This document shows, piece after piece, positions 40,513 to 48,650 of a stretch of DNA of 64,000 bases. How positions within the stretch are numbered: position 1 is the stretch's first letter; the number at the start of each line of letters is the position of its first letter. The stretch lies in assembly GCF_042665195.1 (NCBI RefSeq), contig NZ_JBHTBW010000087.1, positions 1 through 64,000 of the forward strand, written 5' to 3'. The notes under the pieces are model-generated. The model did not search any database. It saw only the letters and a program-made list of their open reading frames with translations, and was not told the DNA's origin. The position numbers and the translations under genes were made by a program. Origin of the DNA: Laceyella putida (GTDB taxonomy: Bacteria > Bacillota > Bacilli > Thermoactinomycetales > Thermoactinomycetaceae).

Positions 40513-40644
40513 TCATTCACAATCAAACTCAATGGTTTCACGTAACTCTTCAAGTGCGCGTCTTTCCTCTTCTGTGAGAAAGTGTTCTTTTTCCTGTTGT
40601 TCCAGCCATTCTAATTGCTTATCGAGAAAGTCTTTATCGCCCAT
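40513..40644 (-). CDS. 43-residue acidic early protein
   Basis: Starts MGDKDFLDKQLEWLEQQ, with GGAGGGATCGGG upstream; a single charged helical hairpin. Overlaps the end of the preceding gene. Part of a series of tiny genes with nearly identical GGAGGGAACGGG ribosome sites. Confidence 0.6.
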   Translation of the reverse strand: MGDKDFLDKQLEWLEQQEKEHFLTEEERRALEELRETIEFDCE

Positions 40645-40823
40645 CCCGATCCCTCCAGCTCGATCTTTATGTTCTTTGCTCCTAGTTGGCGGTAATAATG
40701 CTCCAACCCTTCGCGAAGCAAATCAAACTCTTCCGGATCTTTTGACGTGGTGACCTGTCCATTCACACTTTTGCAAATTCCGGCCAGCTCCATGGATACT
40801 GTATATTTCACCTTTCTTTCCAT
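40611..40823 (-). CDS. 70-residue early protein
   Basis: MERKVKYTVSMELAGICKS, beta then helix then beta (KNIKIELEGSGWAIKTFSISN). Ribosome site GGAGGGAAC. The ferredoxin-like pattern suggests a small modulator. Unknown. Confidence 0.6.
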   Translation of the reverse strand: MERKVKYTVSMELAGICKSVNGQVTTSKDPEEFDLLREGLEHYYRQLGAKNIKIELEGSGWAIKTFSISN

Positions 40824-40857
40824 CATGTTCCCTCCAAGAAGGCGGCGCATGGCCGCC

Positions 40858-40992
40858 CTATAGTGTGATACGCTCCAATTCATGCAACTCCAAAAATTCT
40901 TCTTCCGTAAGTGTCCCGTTCTCTTCCTTTTGCTGAAGCTCGTCTATCCGATCAACGCGTTGTTCAACAGACCATTCATGGTAATTTTCCAT
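40858..40992 (-). CDS. 44-residue early protein
   Basis: Begins MENYHEWSVEQRVDRIDELQQ and has a high Glu content; GGAGGGAACGGG upstream. Resembles the 40513 protein in its LTEEE motif, so the two may be paralogues. Confidence 0.6.
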   Translation of the reverse strand: MENYHEWSVEQRVDRIDELQQKEENGTLTEEEFLELHELERITL

Positions 40993-41004
40993 CCCGTTCC
41001 CTCC

Positions 41005-41184
41005 TCACTCGACATTCACAACCTGCAAATATTCTGCGGCAAAATATCCGCTAAACCCTTCGAGAAAAACGAGTCTTTGTTCACCTTTCATGAATTCGTC
41101 TGATTTACAAGTCCACACCTTTCCGCGATGCGCGTCAGCTTCTAGACATGTGTGCATGACTACCTTGTCGCCTTTTCTCAACAT
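41005..41184 (-). CDS. 59-residue SH3-like early protein
   Basis: MLRKGDKVVMHTCLEADAHRGKVWTC...LVFLEGFSGYFAAEYLQVV has the rhythm of a small beta-barrel that binds nucleic acid or protein. Ribosome site GGAGGGGACGGG. Unknown role. Confidence 0.6.
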   Translation of the reverse strand: MLRKGDKVVMHTCLEADAHRGKVWTCKSDEFMKGEQRLVFLEGFSGYFAAEYLQVVNVE

Positions 41185-41197
41185 CCCGTCCCCTCCC

Positions 41198-41335
41198 TCA
41201 TTCCCACTCGTACTCGTCAGGCTCTTCTTCCACCAGAGACATAAATTCATTGACAATATCTTCATGTAAATCGGGGTCCCGATACAACTGAGCAGGGGTC
41301 AACCCACTCTCCTTCAAATACTCTTCAAACCGCAT
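41198..41335 (-). CDS. 45-residue early protein
   Basis: Starts MRFEEYLKESGLTPAQLYRD, acidic C terminus. GGGAGGGAGCAGA upstream. Unknown. Confidence 0.55.
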   Translation of the reverse strand: MRFEEYLKESGLTPAQLYRDPDLHEDIVNEFMSLVEEEPDEYEWE

Positions 41336-41348
41336 TCTGCTCCCTCCC

Positions 41349-41573
41349 TCATCCCCGCCATATCTTTGGTGGGATTTGATCCACCGGCGCACAGTGATCG
41401 ATTTTGAAATCTTCCGGCTTATAAAACGAACTAGCTTCAGCTAGGCTTTTCACCCAAGCCTTGCGAGCTTTCTTTTTTGCCTCCTCCTCATCCCGAGCGC
41501 GGAAATACCCTAGTACTGTCATACCATCAGGGTCTTTCCCCTTTACAGAGAAGTGGCGAACCACATTATCCAT
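41349..41573 (-). CDS. 74-residue early protein
   Basis: VRHFSVKGKDPDGMTVLGYFRARDEEEAKKKARKAWVKS: beta-beta-helix pattern like small dsRNA/substrate-binding modules. AAGGAGGGAACGG upstream. Unknown. Confidence 0.6.
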   Translation of the reverse strand: MDNVVRHFSVKGKDPDGMTVLGYFRARDEEEAKKKARKAWVKSLAEASSFYKPEDFKIDHCAPVDQIPPKIWRG

Positions 41574-41614
41574 TCCGTTCCCTCCTTGGAAGGCGGCACC
41601 TGGGGCCGCCCATG

Positions 41615-41782
41615 TTATTCAAATCGTTTCAAATATTTCGCGTAAGCTTCCGCTTCCCTCCGTTGATCAGCAGAAAAAGACTTCAACGTTGATTCTTTCC
41701 CTACGATCCAGACAACCCAACACGTCGAAGTTCCATAAACTGATTCATTCGCATCCATTCTATCAATTTCAACCTTACTCAC
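41615..41782 (-). CDS. 55-residue early protein with GTG start
   Basis: GTG start eight bases after GGGAG. Residues TSTCWVVWIVGKESTLKSFSADQRREAEAYAKYLKRF form beta-beta-helix. Same general pattern as the 41349 protein. Confidence 0.55.
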   Translation of the reverse strand: MSKVEIDRMDANESVYGTSTCWVVWIVGKESTLKSFSADQRREAEAYAKYLKRFE

Positions 41783-41825
41783 TGTTATTTCTCCCTTTTA
41801 GAGCGCGACCCCAGTTAGGAGTCGC

Positions 41826-42083
41826 CTAATATTTCAAGTCATAATCTGTACTACTGATCTCGCCTTCTTTGAAAAGCGATGGTTCGTATTGAATCTGATA
41901 TTCGTCACCGTATTTGTTCAAATCTATGTTCCGACTAACGGCAGTTACCGCGTCGTCTTCATTTTCTGCTAGAACGTTTGCTGTATTTGATTCTAAGATA
42001 TCGCGTCTATTGGAACGAATAACCTTCCACCGAACTGCGTAAACCTTCTGATTTTCTGATTCAACATCGCCGAATATAAACAA
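41826..42083 (-). CDS. 85-residue early protein
   Basis: YAVRWKVIRSNRRDILESNTANVLAENEDDAVTAVSRNIDLNKYGDEYQIQYEPSLF: beta-helix-beta small protein. The gene is preceded by a TTTACA-N17 promoter at ~42128-42160. Unknown. Confidence 0.6.
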   Translation of the reverse strand: MFIFGDVESENQKVYAVRWKVIRSNRRDILESNTANVLAENEDDAVTAVSRNIDLNKYGDEYQIQYEPSLFKEGEISSTDYDLKY

Positions 42084-42127
42084 TATCCTCTCCCTTTCGT
42101 TCAGTGTTTTTGTTTGTTTCTATTATT

Positions 42128-42156
42128 ATATTATCAAATATAGATTAATATGTAAA
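42128..42156 (-). promoter_or_regulatory. Early-type promoter of the 42083 gene
   Basis: TTTACA, 17-base spacer ending TTGA, then TAATAT on the minus strand. Confidence 0.6.
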
Positions 42157-42198
42157 TTTGAAACATAAAAAATAAATATGGTTTGAACTCATTATTAA

Positions 42199-42222
42199 AG
42201 GCACGACCCATAAGCCGTGCCT
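42199..42222 (-). terminator. Terminator at the methyltransferase fragment
   Basis: GGCACG/CGTGCC stem with TTTAAT after it on the minus strand. Confidence 0.65.
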
Positions 42223-42511
42223 AGATAGTGATATCCGTTGTTCGATCCCCTTCATTTGGTTGTACCCATACTTCCTCGCTATCCATTAGCCATACACCTG
42301 CTTTAGCTGCCATTAGGCTTCGTAAGATCGTTTCCCCTATCGCCTTTGCTGCGGCGGGTGGAACGGCATTCCCAATTCGTTCCCGCCATCTCGCTTCGTT
42401 GTTTCCTGCCAACTCTAACAGTTTCCCGTTCACATGAGTTGGAAAGCCTTGGAGTATAGCTAACTCATACGTCGTTAACGGTCGATGCCAGCTCCAATCC
42501 TCCGAGATAAT
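42221..42511 (-). pseudogene. DNA cytosine-C5 methyltransferase, C-terminal fragment
   Basis: The frame (from an in-frame TAG) reads WSWHRPLTTYELAILQGFP and later RWRERIGNAVPPAAAKAIGETI, which are motifs IX and X of C5-methyltransferases. No start, and the catalytic PC motif is missing. It pairs with the N-terminal fragment at 44009-44224; the two are separated by a foreign membrane-protein gene. Confidence 0.8.
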
Positions 42512-42611
42512 GATCTATTGTCCCTTATCGTTCAAGGGTGGAATATGTGGTCAGGCACTGGTTGAACATGTGTAAGCCAAGATAGTATTACTGAGTTGCA
42601 TAGATTAACAT

Positions 42612-42634
42612 AAAAAAAGCCCCTAAGGGCCGGA
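42612..42634 (-). terminator. Terminator after the inserted membrane protein
   Basis: GGCCCTTA-GGGGC followed by seven T on the minus strand. Confidence 0.75.
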
Positions 42635-43768
42635 TTATATCTGCTTTAAATCAATCATCATCTCTTTTCTAATCTCTTTTAACTTTGCATCCAATTGGGA
42701 TTGGTAATTGCCTGATGGTTGCTCAATACGTGCAAGCTGGATGAACTCTTGTATAAGAGTAGCGACTTTGTCTGCTACAAGAAAGTGATAATCGATGTCT
42801 TCTTTTACTTCATCGATCTCAAGAGCAGGCTTAAATTGAGGAGTTAAACATTGTTTACGAATAAGGATGAGCTTCTCTGTAAGTCGTGCATATAGTTGTG
42901 TTTTTTCCTGGATCATGGGAGTAAGGGCGGTTGTCTGCTGGAGTTTATCATTTGATTCATTCGTCATTTTTTGCATCTCAAGTGTGAGTTTACGATTGGC
43001 GTTAAGAGTAATGACGATCAGTATGATGTTTAAGATCATTGCAAGTAATGTAGAGAATATAGAAGCATAGAATTCTCCTGAGTGAATTGCGGCGTTAAGT
43101 TTGTCCCAGTTTGGAGTAAGGATTATTTTCCATTTGTTTTCTTCAAAATAAAAAGTAATAACTGTAACATAAAAATGAACATCATCCTTTAGTTCATTTA
43201 CATCATTCAATTCTGACTCTATTTTCTTTATCTGAGTTAAATTCTTTTGCGGCTCCTTTTTCAACTCTTTAAGTTGCTTTAACAGATTGTCCTGTTTAAT
43301 ACCCAGTTGCAAGATTTTCTTATTTAATTCGTCTATCTTGTTTATATAATCTGAATAAGACGGCTGTTTAGTAATGAATTGATGAAAATCTTCATTAATG
43401 GATTGACTTCTCGCCGGAGTATAGCCTGCTTTTAAGTAAACAGCGCTGAAATTATGCCAATAGTCAACTAATGATTTGTTAATGTGTGATGATGATGCAT
43501 TTAAATAAACTACATAACTTCCAGTTAAACTAAGTAAAATACAAACAACATATATCCATCTTTTGTATTTGGTAAGAAAATCGTGGACTATGTACCAGTT
43601 GAATATGACTACGATAAATATGATTTCTAAGATTGATAGATATATCGAATAGCGAACTGCGCCTTTAAAGAAGGTTACAACAACATAGTTCACAAGAAAG
43701 ATTGCTGGTAGTAAGAAAAACAAACGATACTTCCCGAACCAGCTTAACCATCGCTTCAATCCATTCAC
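42635..43768 (-). CDS. Membrane and coiled-coil protein inserted in the methyltransferase locus
   Basis: 377 residues. Three N-terminal membrane helices (LFFLLPAIFLVNYVVV; LEIIFIVVIFNWYIV; VVCILLSLTGSYVVYL), an extracellular coiled coil (~140-200, NKIDELNKKILQLGIKQDNLLKQLKELKKE), a fourth helix (FSTLLAMILNIILIVITL) and a cytoplasmic helical tail. It is much more AT-rich than its neighbours and has its own promoter (TTTAGA-N17-TATAAT near 43900) and terminator. Possibly a superinfection-exclusion or sensor protein; no family recognised. Confidence 0.7.
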   Translation of the reverse strand: MNGLKRWLSWFGKYRLFFLLPAIFLVNYVVVTFFKGAVRYSIYLSILEIIFIVVIFNWYIVHDFLTKYKRWIYVVCILLSLTGSYVVYLNASSSHINKSLVDYWHNFSAVYLKAGYTPARSQSINEDFHQFITKQPSYSDYINKIDELNKKILQLGIKQDNLLKQLKELKKEPQKNLTQIKKIESELNDVNELKDDVHFYVTVITFYFEENKWKIILTPNWDKLNAAIHSGEFYASIFSTLLAMILNIILIVITLNANRKLTLEMQKMTNESNDKLQQTTALTPMIQEKTQLYARLTEKLILIRKQCLTPQFKPALEIDEVKEDIDYHFLVADKVATLIQEFIQLARIEQPSGNYQSQLDAKLKEIRKEMMIDLKQI

Positions 43769-44008
43769 CTCTTTTTATAAACAGTCAGGATAATGATTTG
43801 GCATATAACTAGAAAGAGCCCGTTCTCTATGAGTACAGGCCCGGTCTTGGGGAAAACAAACAAGAGGGATAATCACTCATCTCAGATTGCGAAGATGATT
43901 ATAACATGAGTAATACAAAATCTAAAAGATACTCTTTGAATTCTTAATGTTTAGCAAAAGATGTTTCCAAGTTGTTCAAATCGAACAGGAGTGTGTTGGA
44001 GAAAGAGT

Positions 44009-44224
44009 CTAACTAAAGATTCTATTTAAATAAAAAGACAAGGCCATCTGTTCAGCCGGCGCTCCCGTCAACCATCGAAAGTCGGCGCATGCTTCCGGAT
44101 CCGCATCCATTCCCACCACATTTTCATAGGTTCCAACCATACCTCGCCATTCTTCTCTGGCTTGACCGAACCCTACAGCACCGCCACCGCTACCACAAAA
44201 AAGGTGAGACACCTTGAATTTCAT
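44009..44224 (-). pseudogene. DNA cytosine-C5 methyltransferase, N-terminal fragment
   Basis: 71 residues starting MKFKVSHLFCGSGGGAVGFGQA, the SAM-binding motif I of C5-methyltransferases, and VVGMDADPEACADF (motif II). The sequence loses similarity after GAPAEQM and stops. Start overlaps the upstream stop by ATGA. The matching C-terminal part is ~1.5 kb away at 42221-42511. Confidence 0.8.
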
Positions 44225-44406
44225 GATGTTACCTCCTCGTTGTCACATAGTTCTTTTATGTTAATCAGAAACCACCAGCCTTCCATTGATTCCTTGACTG
44301 GCTTAAATCCTGCCTTCTTTAATGAACGAGCGACTTTACAACTAGCTGTATAGATTTTAGCTATCTCTTTGTCCATTTCGACAATGGTTTCTCTCTTCTG
44401 GTCCAT
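44221..44406 (-). CDS. 61-residue early protein
   Basis: MDQKRETIVEMDKEIAKIYTASCKVARSLKKAGFKPVKES: helical, translationally coupled to the methyltransferase fragment. It may be a partner of the former enzyme. Unknown. Confidence 0.55.
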   Translation of the reverse strand: MDQKRETIVEMDKEIAKIYTASCKVARSLKKAGFKPVKESMEGWWFLINIKELCDNEEVTS

Positions 44407-44416
44407 AACCCGCCAC

Positions 44417-44680
44417 CTACCAGTGTTTGTTTAGGCTTTTGTAATACTCGTATAAACCTCTTTTCTTCAGGCTGGCTACCTTCACGCCAAGGGTATGTTC
44501 CGTTCTCCCTAGTGCAAAGGCCATGGTTTGTCGGTGATCCGTCTCCCAAAACTTGCAGAGGTATTCAAGATCTGATTCAGAAAACGGTCGCTTATGGTTT
44601 GGATGAAAATCAGGATGATATTCCATCCGGCCAAAACGGTCATATCGAATCTCGTTTTCTGATGAGGTTTTCATGATCAT
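44417..44680 (-). CDS. SANT/HTH-like phage DNA-binding protein
   Basis: 87 residues. The segment FSESDLEYLCKFWETDHRQTMAFALGRTEHTLGVKVASLKKRG has the Myb/SANT-like spacing found in many Bacillus phage small regulators. Start after AGAGGTGACAAC. Early-type promoter at 44718-44746. Probably a regulator of early genes. Confidence 0.7.
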   Translation of the reverse strand: MIMKTSSENEIRYDRFGRMEYHPDFHPNHKRPFSESDLEYLCKFWETDHRQTMAFALGRTEHTLGVKVASLKKRGLYEYYKSLNKHW

Positions 44681-44717
44681 GTTGTCACCTCTCTAATCAA
44701 GTTTTCATCACAATTCA

Positions 44718-44746
44718 ATTATATCAATATAAACTTAATTTGTAAA
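44718..44746 (-). promoter_or_regulatory. Early-type promoter of the 44680 gene
   Basis: TTTACA-N17-TATAAT with TTGA before the -10. Confidence 0.75.
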
Positions 44747-44807
44747 TCATAAACATAATATAAAATGCTCCTTGTTTATAAACGGCGAGATCATCTAAGC
44801 AAAGAAA

Positions 44808-44837
44808 AAACCGGTCATCCGTTAGGGATGCCGGTTT
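44808..44837. terminator. Strong hairpin
   Basis: AAACCGGTCATCC-GTTA-GGGATGCCGGTTT, near-perfect 13-bp stem, T-run on both sides. Confidence 0.8.
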
Positions 44838-44927
44838 CTCTTTCCCTTCGTATGCCCCCATGGTAAAATGGGGTTGGGTAATATTGTGATACGTGGCCTC
44901 GACGGTGTGCAGACCGATCGGGGCCAT

Positions 44928-45005
44928 TTATGCTGGCGGGGGCTCCGGTGTTTCTAATCCAGTATCCGTGATCGGCTTTGGGGGTCTGATACTATCCAGC
45001 AACAT
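44928..45005 (-). CDS. 25-residue proline-rich peptide
   Basis: ATG seven bases after a perfect AGGAGGTG. Residues start MLLDSIRPPKP and end PEPPPA. The strong ribosome site suggests high translation. Function unknown; it could bind a protein partner through its Pro-rich face. Confidence 0.5.
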   Translation of the reverse strand: MLLDSIRPPKPITDTGLETPEPPPA

Positions 45006-45053
45006 CACCAATCACCTCCTCTCTCATGATGAGATGTCTAGCGACGATCCACT

Positions 45054-45266
45054 TCATCTGGGTGACCCATCTTCATCATCTCCCTTCCCATCATCAATGA
45101 GGCGGAAAATTTCATTGATACCTTCAGCGGGTATTTCCACCCTTAATTCCAACCCATTTTCGTCAACCCACTGCACCACTCCCTCACACTTATATTTGCT
45201 CGTCAGAACCGTGATTTTCTCGCCGAATTTGACTTCATCCAAACCAATCACAATCCACTTTTTCAA
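45054..45266 (-). CDS. 70-residue acidic early protein
   Basis: WIVIGLDEVKFGEKITVLTSKYKCEGVVQWVDENGLELRVEIP, an SH3/Sm-like beta-barrel pattern, with an acidic tail (DDGKGDDEDGSPR). Divergent from the HTH gene at 45400; regulatory dyad lies between. Confidence 0.6.
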   Translation of the reverse strand: MKKWIVIGLDEVKFGEKITVLTSKYKCEGVVQWVDENGLELRVEIPAEGINEIFRLIDDGKGDDEDGSPR

Positions 45267-45311
45267 CTAATCACACCTCGAAGACGGATATATTTACGAC
45301 TTCGTATATAT

Positions 45312-45329
45312 AATTTACACTATCGCGAA
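45312..45329. promoter_or_regulatory. Operator half, left
   Basis: AATTTACACTATCGCGAA. An inverted near-copy is at 45359-45376. Confidence 0.65.
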
Positions 45330-45358
45330 TATGCTGTCAATCATTTCTTGTAAAAAAT

Positions 45359-45376
45359 TTCGAGATCGTGTAAATT
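45359..45376. promoter_or_regulatory. Operator half, right
   Basis: TTCGAGATCGTGTAAATT, inverted repeat of the sequence at 45312 (16 of 18 match). Together they flank the divergent promoters. Confidence 0.65.
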
Positions 45377-45399
45377 AGGACTAAAGGAGGGGTGGAACC

Positions 45400-45615
45400 A
45401 TGGCGCTATCATTTGAACCACTTCGGATATACTTTGTTAAAAAGAAAAAGGACAAAATGGATCTAGTCAATGAAGTCAAACTCAGCCCGTCAACCGCCGC
45501 GAAGGTCTGGAATGACCGTTTCCCTCTAAGGACTGATGTGATTGATCGGATATGCGAGACATATGATTTGGAAATTGAACAGGTGATTAAACGTGAGAAG
45601 CCAGGGGATGAGTAA
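45400..45615 (+). CDS. Small Cro/XRE-type regulator
   Basis: 71 residues: HTH at ~17-50 (DKMDLVNEVKLSPSTAAKVWNDRFPLRTDVIDRICETYDLE). Ribosome site AAAGGAGGGG. The paired operator halves just upstream are probably its own binding sites. Terminator at 45702. Confidence 0.8.
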   Translation: MALSFEPLRIYFVKKKKDKMDLVNEVKLSPSTAAKVWNDRFPLRTDVIDRICETYDLEIEQVIKREKPGDE

Positions 45616-45701
45616 TTGCCCTGGCTTGATTAGTATCCCTTCTGGACACCCATTACTATTTTCACAAGGAGACCAAAGTAATTTATATGCTAAGAGATCG
45701 T

Positions 45702-45725
45702 CGCCTAACCCCAGGCGGCCTTTTT
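45702..45725 (+). terminator. Terminator after the Cro-like gene
   Basis: CGCCT-6-AGGCG then GCCTTTTT. Confidence 0.7.
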
Positions 45726-45858
45726 ATGTGGCGGTTCTACTAATGAGGGAAGCAACATATGTTGCAACAAAATTTATAAAAATAGACGATTACGTAATTC
45801 TATTAATGTAATTTATAATAAAATCATAATAAATAGTTAAATAAAGGAGAGTCATTCA

Positions 45859-47288
45859 TTGACAGAATCGCATATTAAGGGTAAATGGTATCTTCAGACA
45901 TGGTTCATTGTCATTCTTTTTGTTCTTTGGCCCTTTATCATCCCTGCTTTCATTGGAATTTTCTCGTCGTAAGACAAGCCAAATATAAACGTAAGTTAAT
46001 CGAAGAATGGGAGAAAAGCGGATTTGGTGATCTGATTCAAATACAAGAACAGAAAGAGAAAGTGGAAAAGCAGATCAAGGATTTGGAAGTAGAAAAAGGT
46101 GTTTGGGAACAACGAATCAAGGATGTGGAGAAAAAGAAACTGAAAAGAGAAGAGGAAATGAACCAGACGATTGAAACCTTAACTCAAGAGATCGCGACAA
46201 AGAAAAAAGAGATCGTGATCTTGGATGAGGAGTTATTGTATCAATCCTTTGGGATTTACGAACCTAAATACAATTTGACTACTTCAGCTGAATATAAGAC
46301 GCGGTTGGATGAGATTAGAGCCAAACAAAAGCAACTGGTTAAGGAAGGCCGTGCAACGGATCATGTGGAAGGTTGGACGCTAGAGGGTAGTGCCCAAAAA
46401 GGACGGGCTATGAATAAGAACAATATTAAGATGGCTGTCCGCTCGCTTAATATCGAGTGTGACGAGGCGATTTCTAAAGTGAAGTTCAATAATATCGAAA
46501 CGATGGAGAAAAAGATTCGGAAAGCCTATGATACCATCAACAAGATCAATAAGTATAACCGCATTTCCATTCGCCCAGAATATTTACAATTAAAACTAGA
46601 TGAATTATACCTTGCATATGAGTATGAACAAAAGAAACAGGAAGAGTTGGAGGAACAACGGCGGATTAAAGAAAGAATGCGCGAGGAAAAACGCGTTCAA
46701 GAAGAAATTGAACGAATGAAGAAAAAGATCGAAAAAGAAGAAACCCACTTCAAACAAGCTATTGAAGATCTTAACTTCAAAATGCTTGCTGCCAATGAGA
46801 AACAAAAAGCCCTACTTGAGGAGAAAATCCGAGAACTCGAAGCGAAACTGGCACAGGTCGAAAAGGACAAAGAAAAAGTCCTTGAGCGTGAACAAAACAC
46901 TCGTGCCGGCTATGTCTATGTCATTTCCAACATCGGTTCCTTTGGAGAGAATGTGTATAAAATCGGCATGACCCGTCGTCTAGAGCCTATGGATCGTGTA
47001 AAGGAACTTGGAGATGCATCTGTCCCATTCACGTTTGATGTTCACGCTATGATTTTTAGCGAAGATGCTCCTCAATTGGAAAAAGCTCTACATATGGCCT
47101 TTCATCATAAACGTTTAAATAAGGTGAACGAACGAAAAGAGTTCTTCAGGGTAAATCTTGAGGAAATAGAAAAGGTCGTTAAAGAAAATCATAACAAAGT
47201 CGTCGAATTTACTAAACTTGCCCAAGCTGAAGAGTATCGGAAATCCATAAAGATGGAAGAAGAGAACAAGCTAGTTGCTGTAAAATAG
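45859..47288 (+). CDS. DUF4041 / GIY-YIG (T5orf172) protein with a frameshift after its membrane helix
   Basis: The natural start is a TTG at 45859 after AAAGGAG. It encodes a membrane helix (FIVILFVLWPFIIPAFIGIF) but stops at 45970. Without one base near 45962 the frame continues into LVVRQAKYKRKLIEEWEKSGF and the rest. Then come coiled coils, the DUF4041 core (DEELLYQSFGIYEPKYNLTTSAEYKTRLDEIR), more coiled coil, and a C-terminal GIY-YIG-like nuclease domain (GYVYVISNIGSFGENVYKIGMTRRLEPMDRVKELGDASVPF). Probably a membrane-tethered nuclease. The frameshift may be mutation or read error. Confidence 0.82.
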
Positions 47289-47401
47289 AATAAGGAACAA
47301 AATGGAGCTTATGTGTCAAGGGATTATTATTTCATTTGCTATTGGGTGCCAGCCATTCCCCAATGAACCATGAGGCTTTTGTCTTTTAATTTGCACACAA
47401 A

Positions 47402-47427
47402 AAAAGGGATGCTTACCACCCCTATAT
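47402..47427 (-). terminator. Terminator of the 47422 gene
   Basis: AGGGGTGG/CATCCCT stem with seven T on the minus strand. Confidence 0.75.
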
Positions 47428-47646
47428 GATCATTTCGTTTCGTTCAATTATGTTCTTAACCATCTGACAAAAGGCATTGTAGGCTTGAATCATTTCGCGC
47501 TCTTTATCCTGATTCAATAGTTTAGATGCCTCCAAAATCAAATCCCGCAACTTTTTCAAATCCTTTTCATCCACTCCAGACGATTCGCCAAGTTGTTTCA
47601 GTTGATTCAACATATGAACGATCATTGGGTCTGTCAGTGCGCTCAT
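47422..47646 (-). CDS. Small helical early protein
   Basis: 74 residues from MSALTDPM, after AGGAGGCGAAAAG. Helices LNQLKQLGESSGVDEKDLKKLRDLILEASKLL and AYNAFCQMVKNIIERNE. Similar in style to the 26813 protein. Unknown. Confidence 0.6.
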   Translation of the reverse strand: MSALTDPMIVHMLNQLKQLGESSGVDEKDLKKLRDLILEASKLLNQDKEREMIQAYNAFCQMVKNIIERNEMII

Positions 47647-47765
47647 CTTTTCGCCTCCTGTATGGTACAATGTCGTTATCTCGTAATTTTTTCTGGAGCC
47701 CCCCGGTGTGCCACCACCCAGGGGCCCTTTTCATATTGCCACTCCCGTCTCCCCGATCCATCCTA

Positions 47766-48119
47766 TCAACGGTTCGACGATTCCATTTCTTTTTGAATAA
47801 GCTTGTCAATACCTGTCAGTACTTGTTTCTGTCCACCTTCATCATTGAGAAGCTGAAGGAAACTCAACTCTCCTATTCTAAGTTTGGAATGTTCCACAAG
47901 GCCATCGATCACCTTTTCGGTTTCATCCTCAAGTGTGAATTGGGCAATCTTCTTTTTGTTCATGGCCGGATCGGAAACCATTTCAAGAAACGGCGGGTAA
48001 GTGATACGAGCTAGATGACCAATGACACAATACTGACCGTCACCTATATATTTCTCTTGGATAATCCCCTCACGCTCGACGACATCGCGCAACTCTTTCA
48101 ATATGTTTAGCCGATTCAT
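47766..48119 (-). CDS. Hypothetical early protein
   Basis: 117 residues. YIGDGQYCVIGHLARITYPPF suggests a small beta segment; the rest is helical (EDETEKVID...KQVLTGIDKLIQKEME). It overlaps its upstream neighbour by four bases (ATGA). No family. Confidence 0.6.
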   Translation of the reverse strand: MNRLNILKELRDVVEREGIIQEKYIGDGQYCVIGHLARITYPPFLEMVSDPAMNKKKIAQFTLEDETEKVIDGLVEHSKLRIGELSFLQLLNDEGGQKQVLTGIDKLIQKEMESSNR

Positions 48120-48328
48120 TTTGCTTCCTCCTTGTTGCCCTCTTCTTTCTCGATGACGACATCTTCGATCTCAACCAGCCGCTGTTGCAGTTCGTTGACT
48201 TGGTTCAAAGAAACATCCAAGTCTTGCAAGTGCTTGCTAAAAAAAGCCAAGGCTTGATGGAGAATATCCAGTTCGGTTTCGCTCAGCCAAATGGGGAAAC
48301 TGAAATCTTCTTCATTACATTGTTTCAT
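48116..48328 (-). CDS. Small coiled-coil early protein
   Basis: 70 residues, mostly one helix (ETELDILHQALAFFSKHLQDLDVSLNQVNELQQRLVEIED). Coupled to the 47766 gene by overlap, suggesting a complex of the two. Promoter at 48375-48403. Confidence 0.6.
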   Translation of the reverse strand: MKQCNEEDFSFPIWLSETELDILHQALAFFSKHLQDLDVSLNQVNELQQRLVEIEDVVIEKEEGNKEEAK

Positions 48329-48374
48329 ATCATCTTCTCCTCCAATTCAAATGTAATAGTTAACTTATATTTTT

Positions 48375-48403
48375 ATATTACTACATTATAATTAATTTGT
48401 AAA
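48375..48403 (-). promoter_or_regulatory. Early-type promoter of the 48328 gene
   Basis: TTTACA-N17-TAATAT. Confidence 0.65.
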
Positions 48404-48515
48404 TGGAAAACTAAAAAGATTATTCACCAACCACCCGTGCATGGATTTACAAAGGCAATATGATTGAAGAGGCGGATGGGGAACGAGTAGTCGTCCTTTT
48501 ATTTTAACTTTACAA

Positions 48516-48544
48516 TTTACATATTCGTTTAACCGTGATATAAT
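48516..48544 (+). promoter_or_regulatory. Early-type promoter facing a non-coding stretch
   Basis: TTTACA-N17-TATAAT with TGA before the -10; no gene follows on this strand. Confidence 0.7.
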
Positions 48545-48550
48545 GAAACA

Positions 48551-48650
48551 TGAACGGAATCATGCTAAAATAAAAAGGCCTAGGGGGAGCGCCATCCCTC
48601 TAGGCTTCACACACGGGGCGTCCTCTGGTTAATCCAGGGGACGTTTTACT
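48551..48650 (+). ncRNA. Candidate ~100-nt small RNA
   Basis: From the promoter above the RNA contains a stem GCCTAGGGGGA/CCCTCTAGGC and ends in a strong hairpin CGTCCTCTGG-TTAAT-CCAGGGGACG followed by TTTTACTTTTT. Only a 7-codon frame is present. Confidence 0.5.

Noticed and set aside
44893..45270. Plus-strand frame of 125 codons
   Set aside because: It runs antisense to the 44928 peptide and the 45054 gene, both with good ribosome sites, and has none itself.
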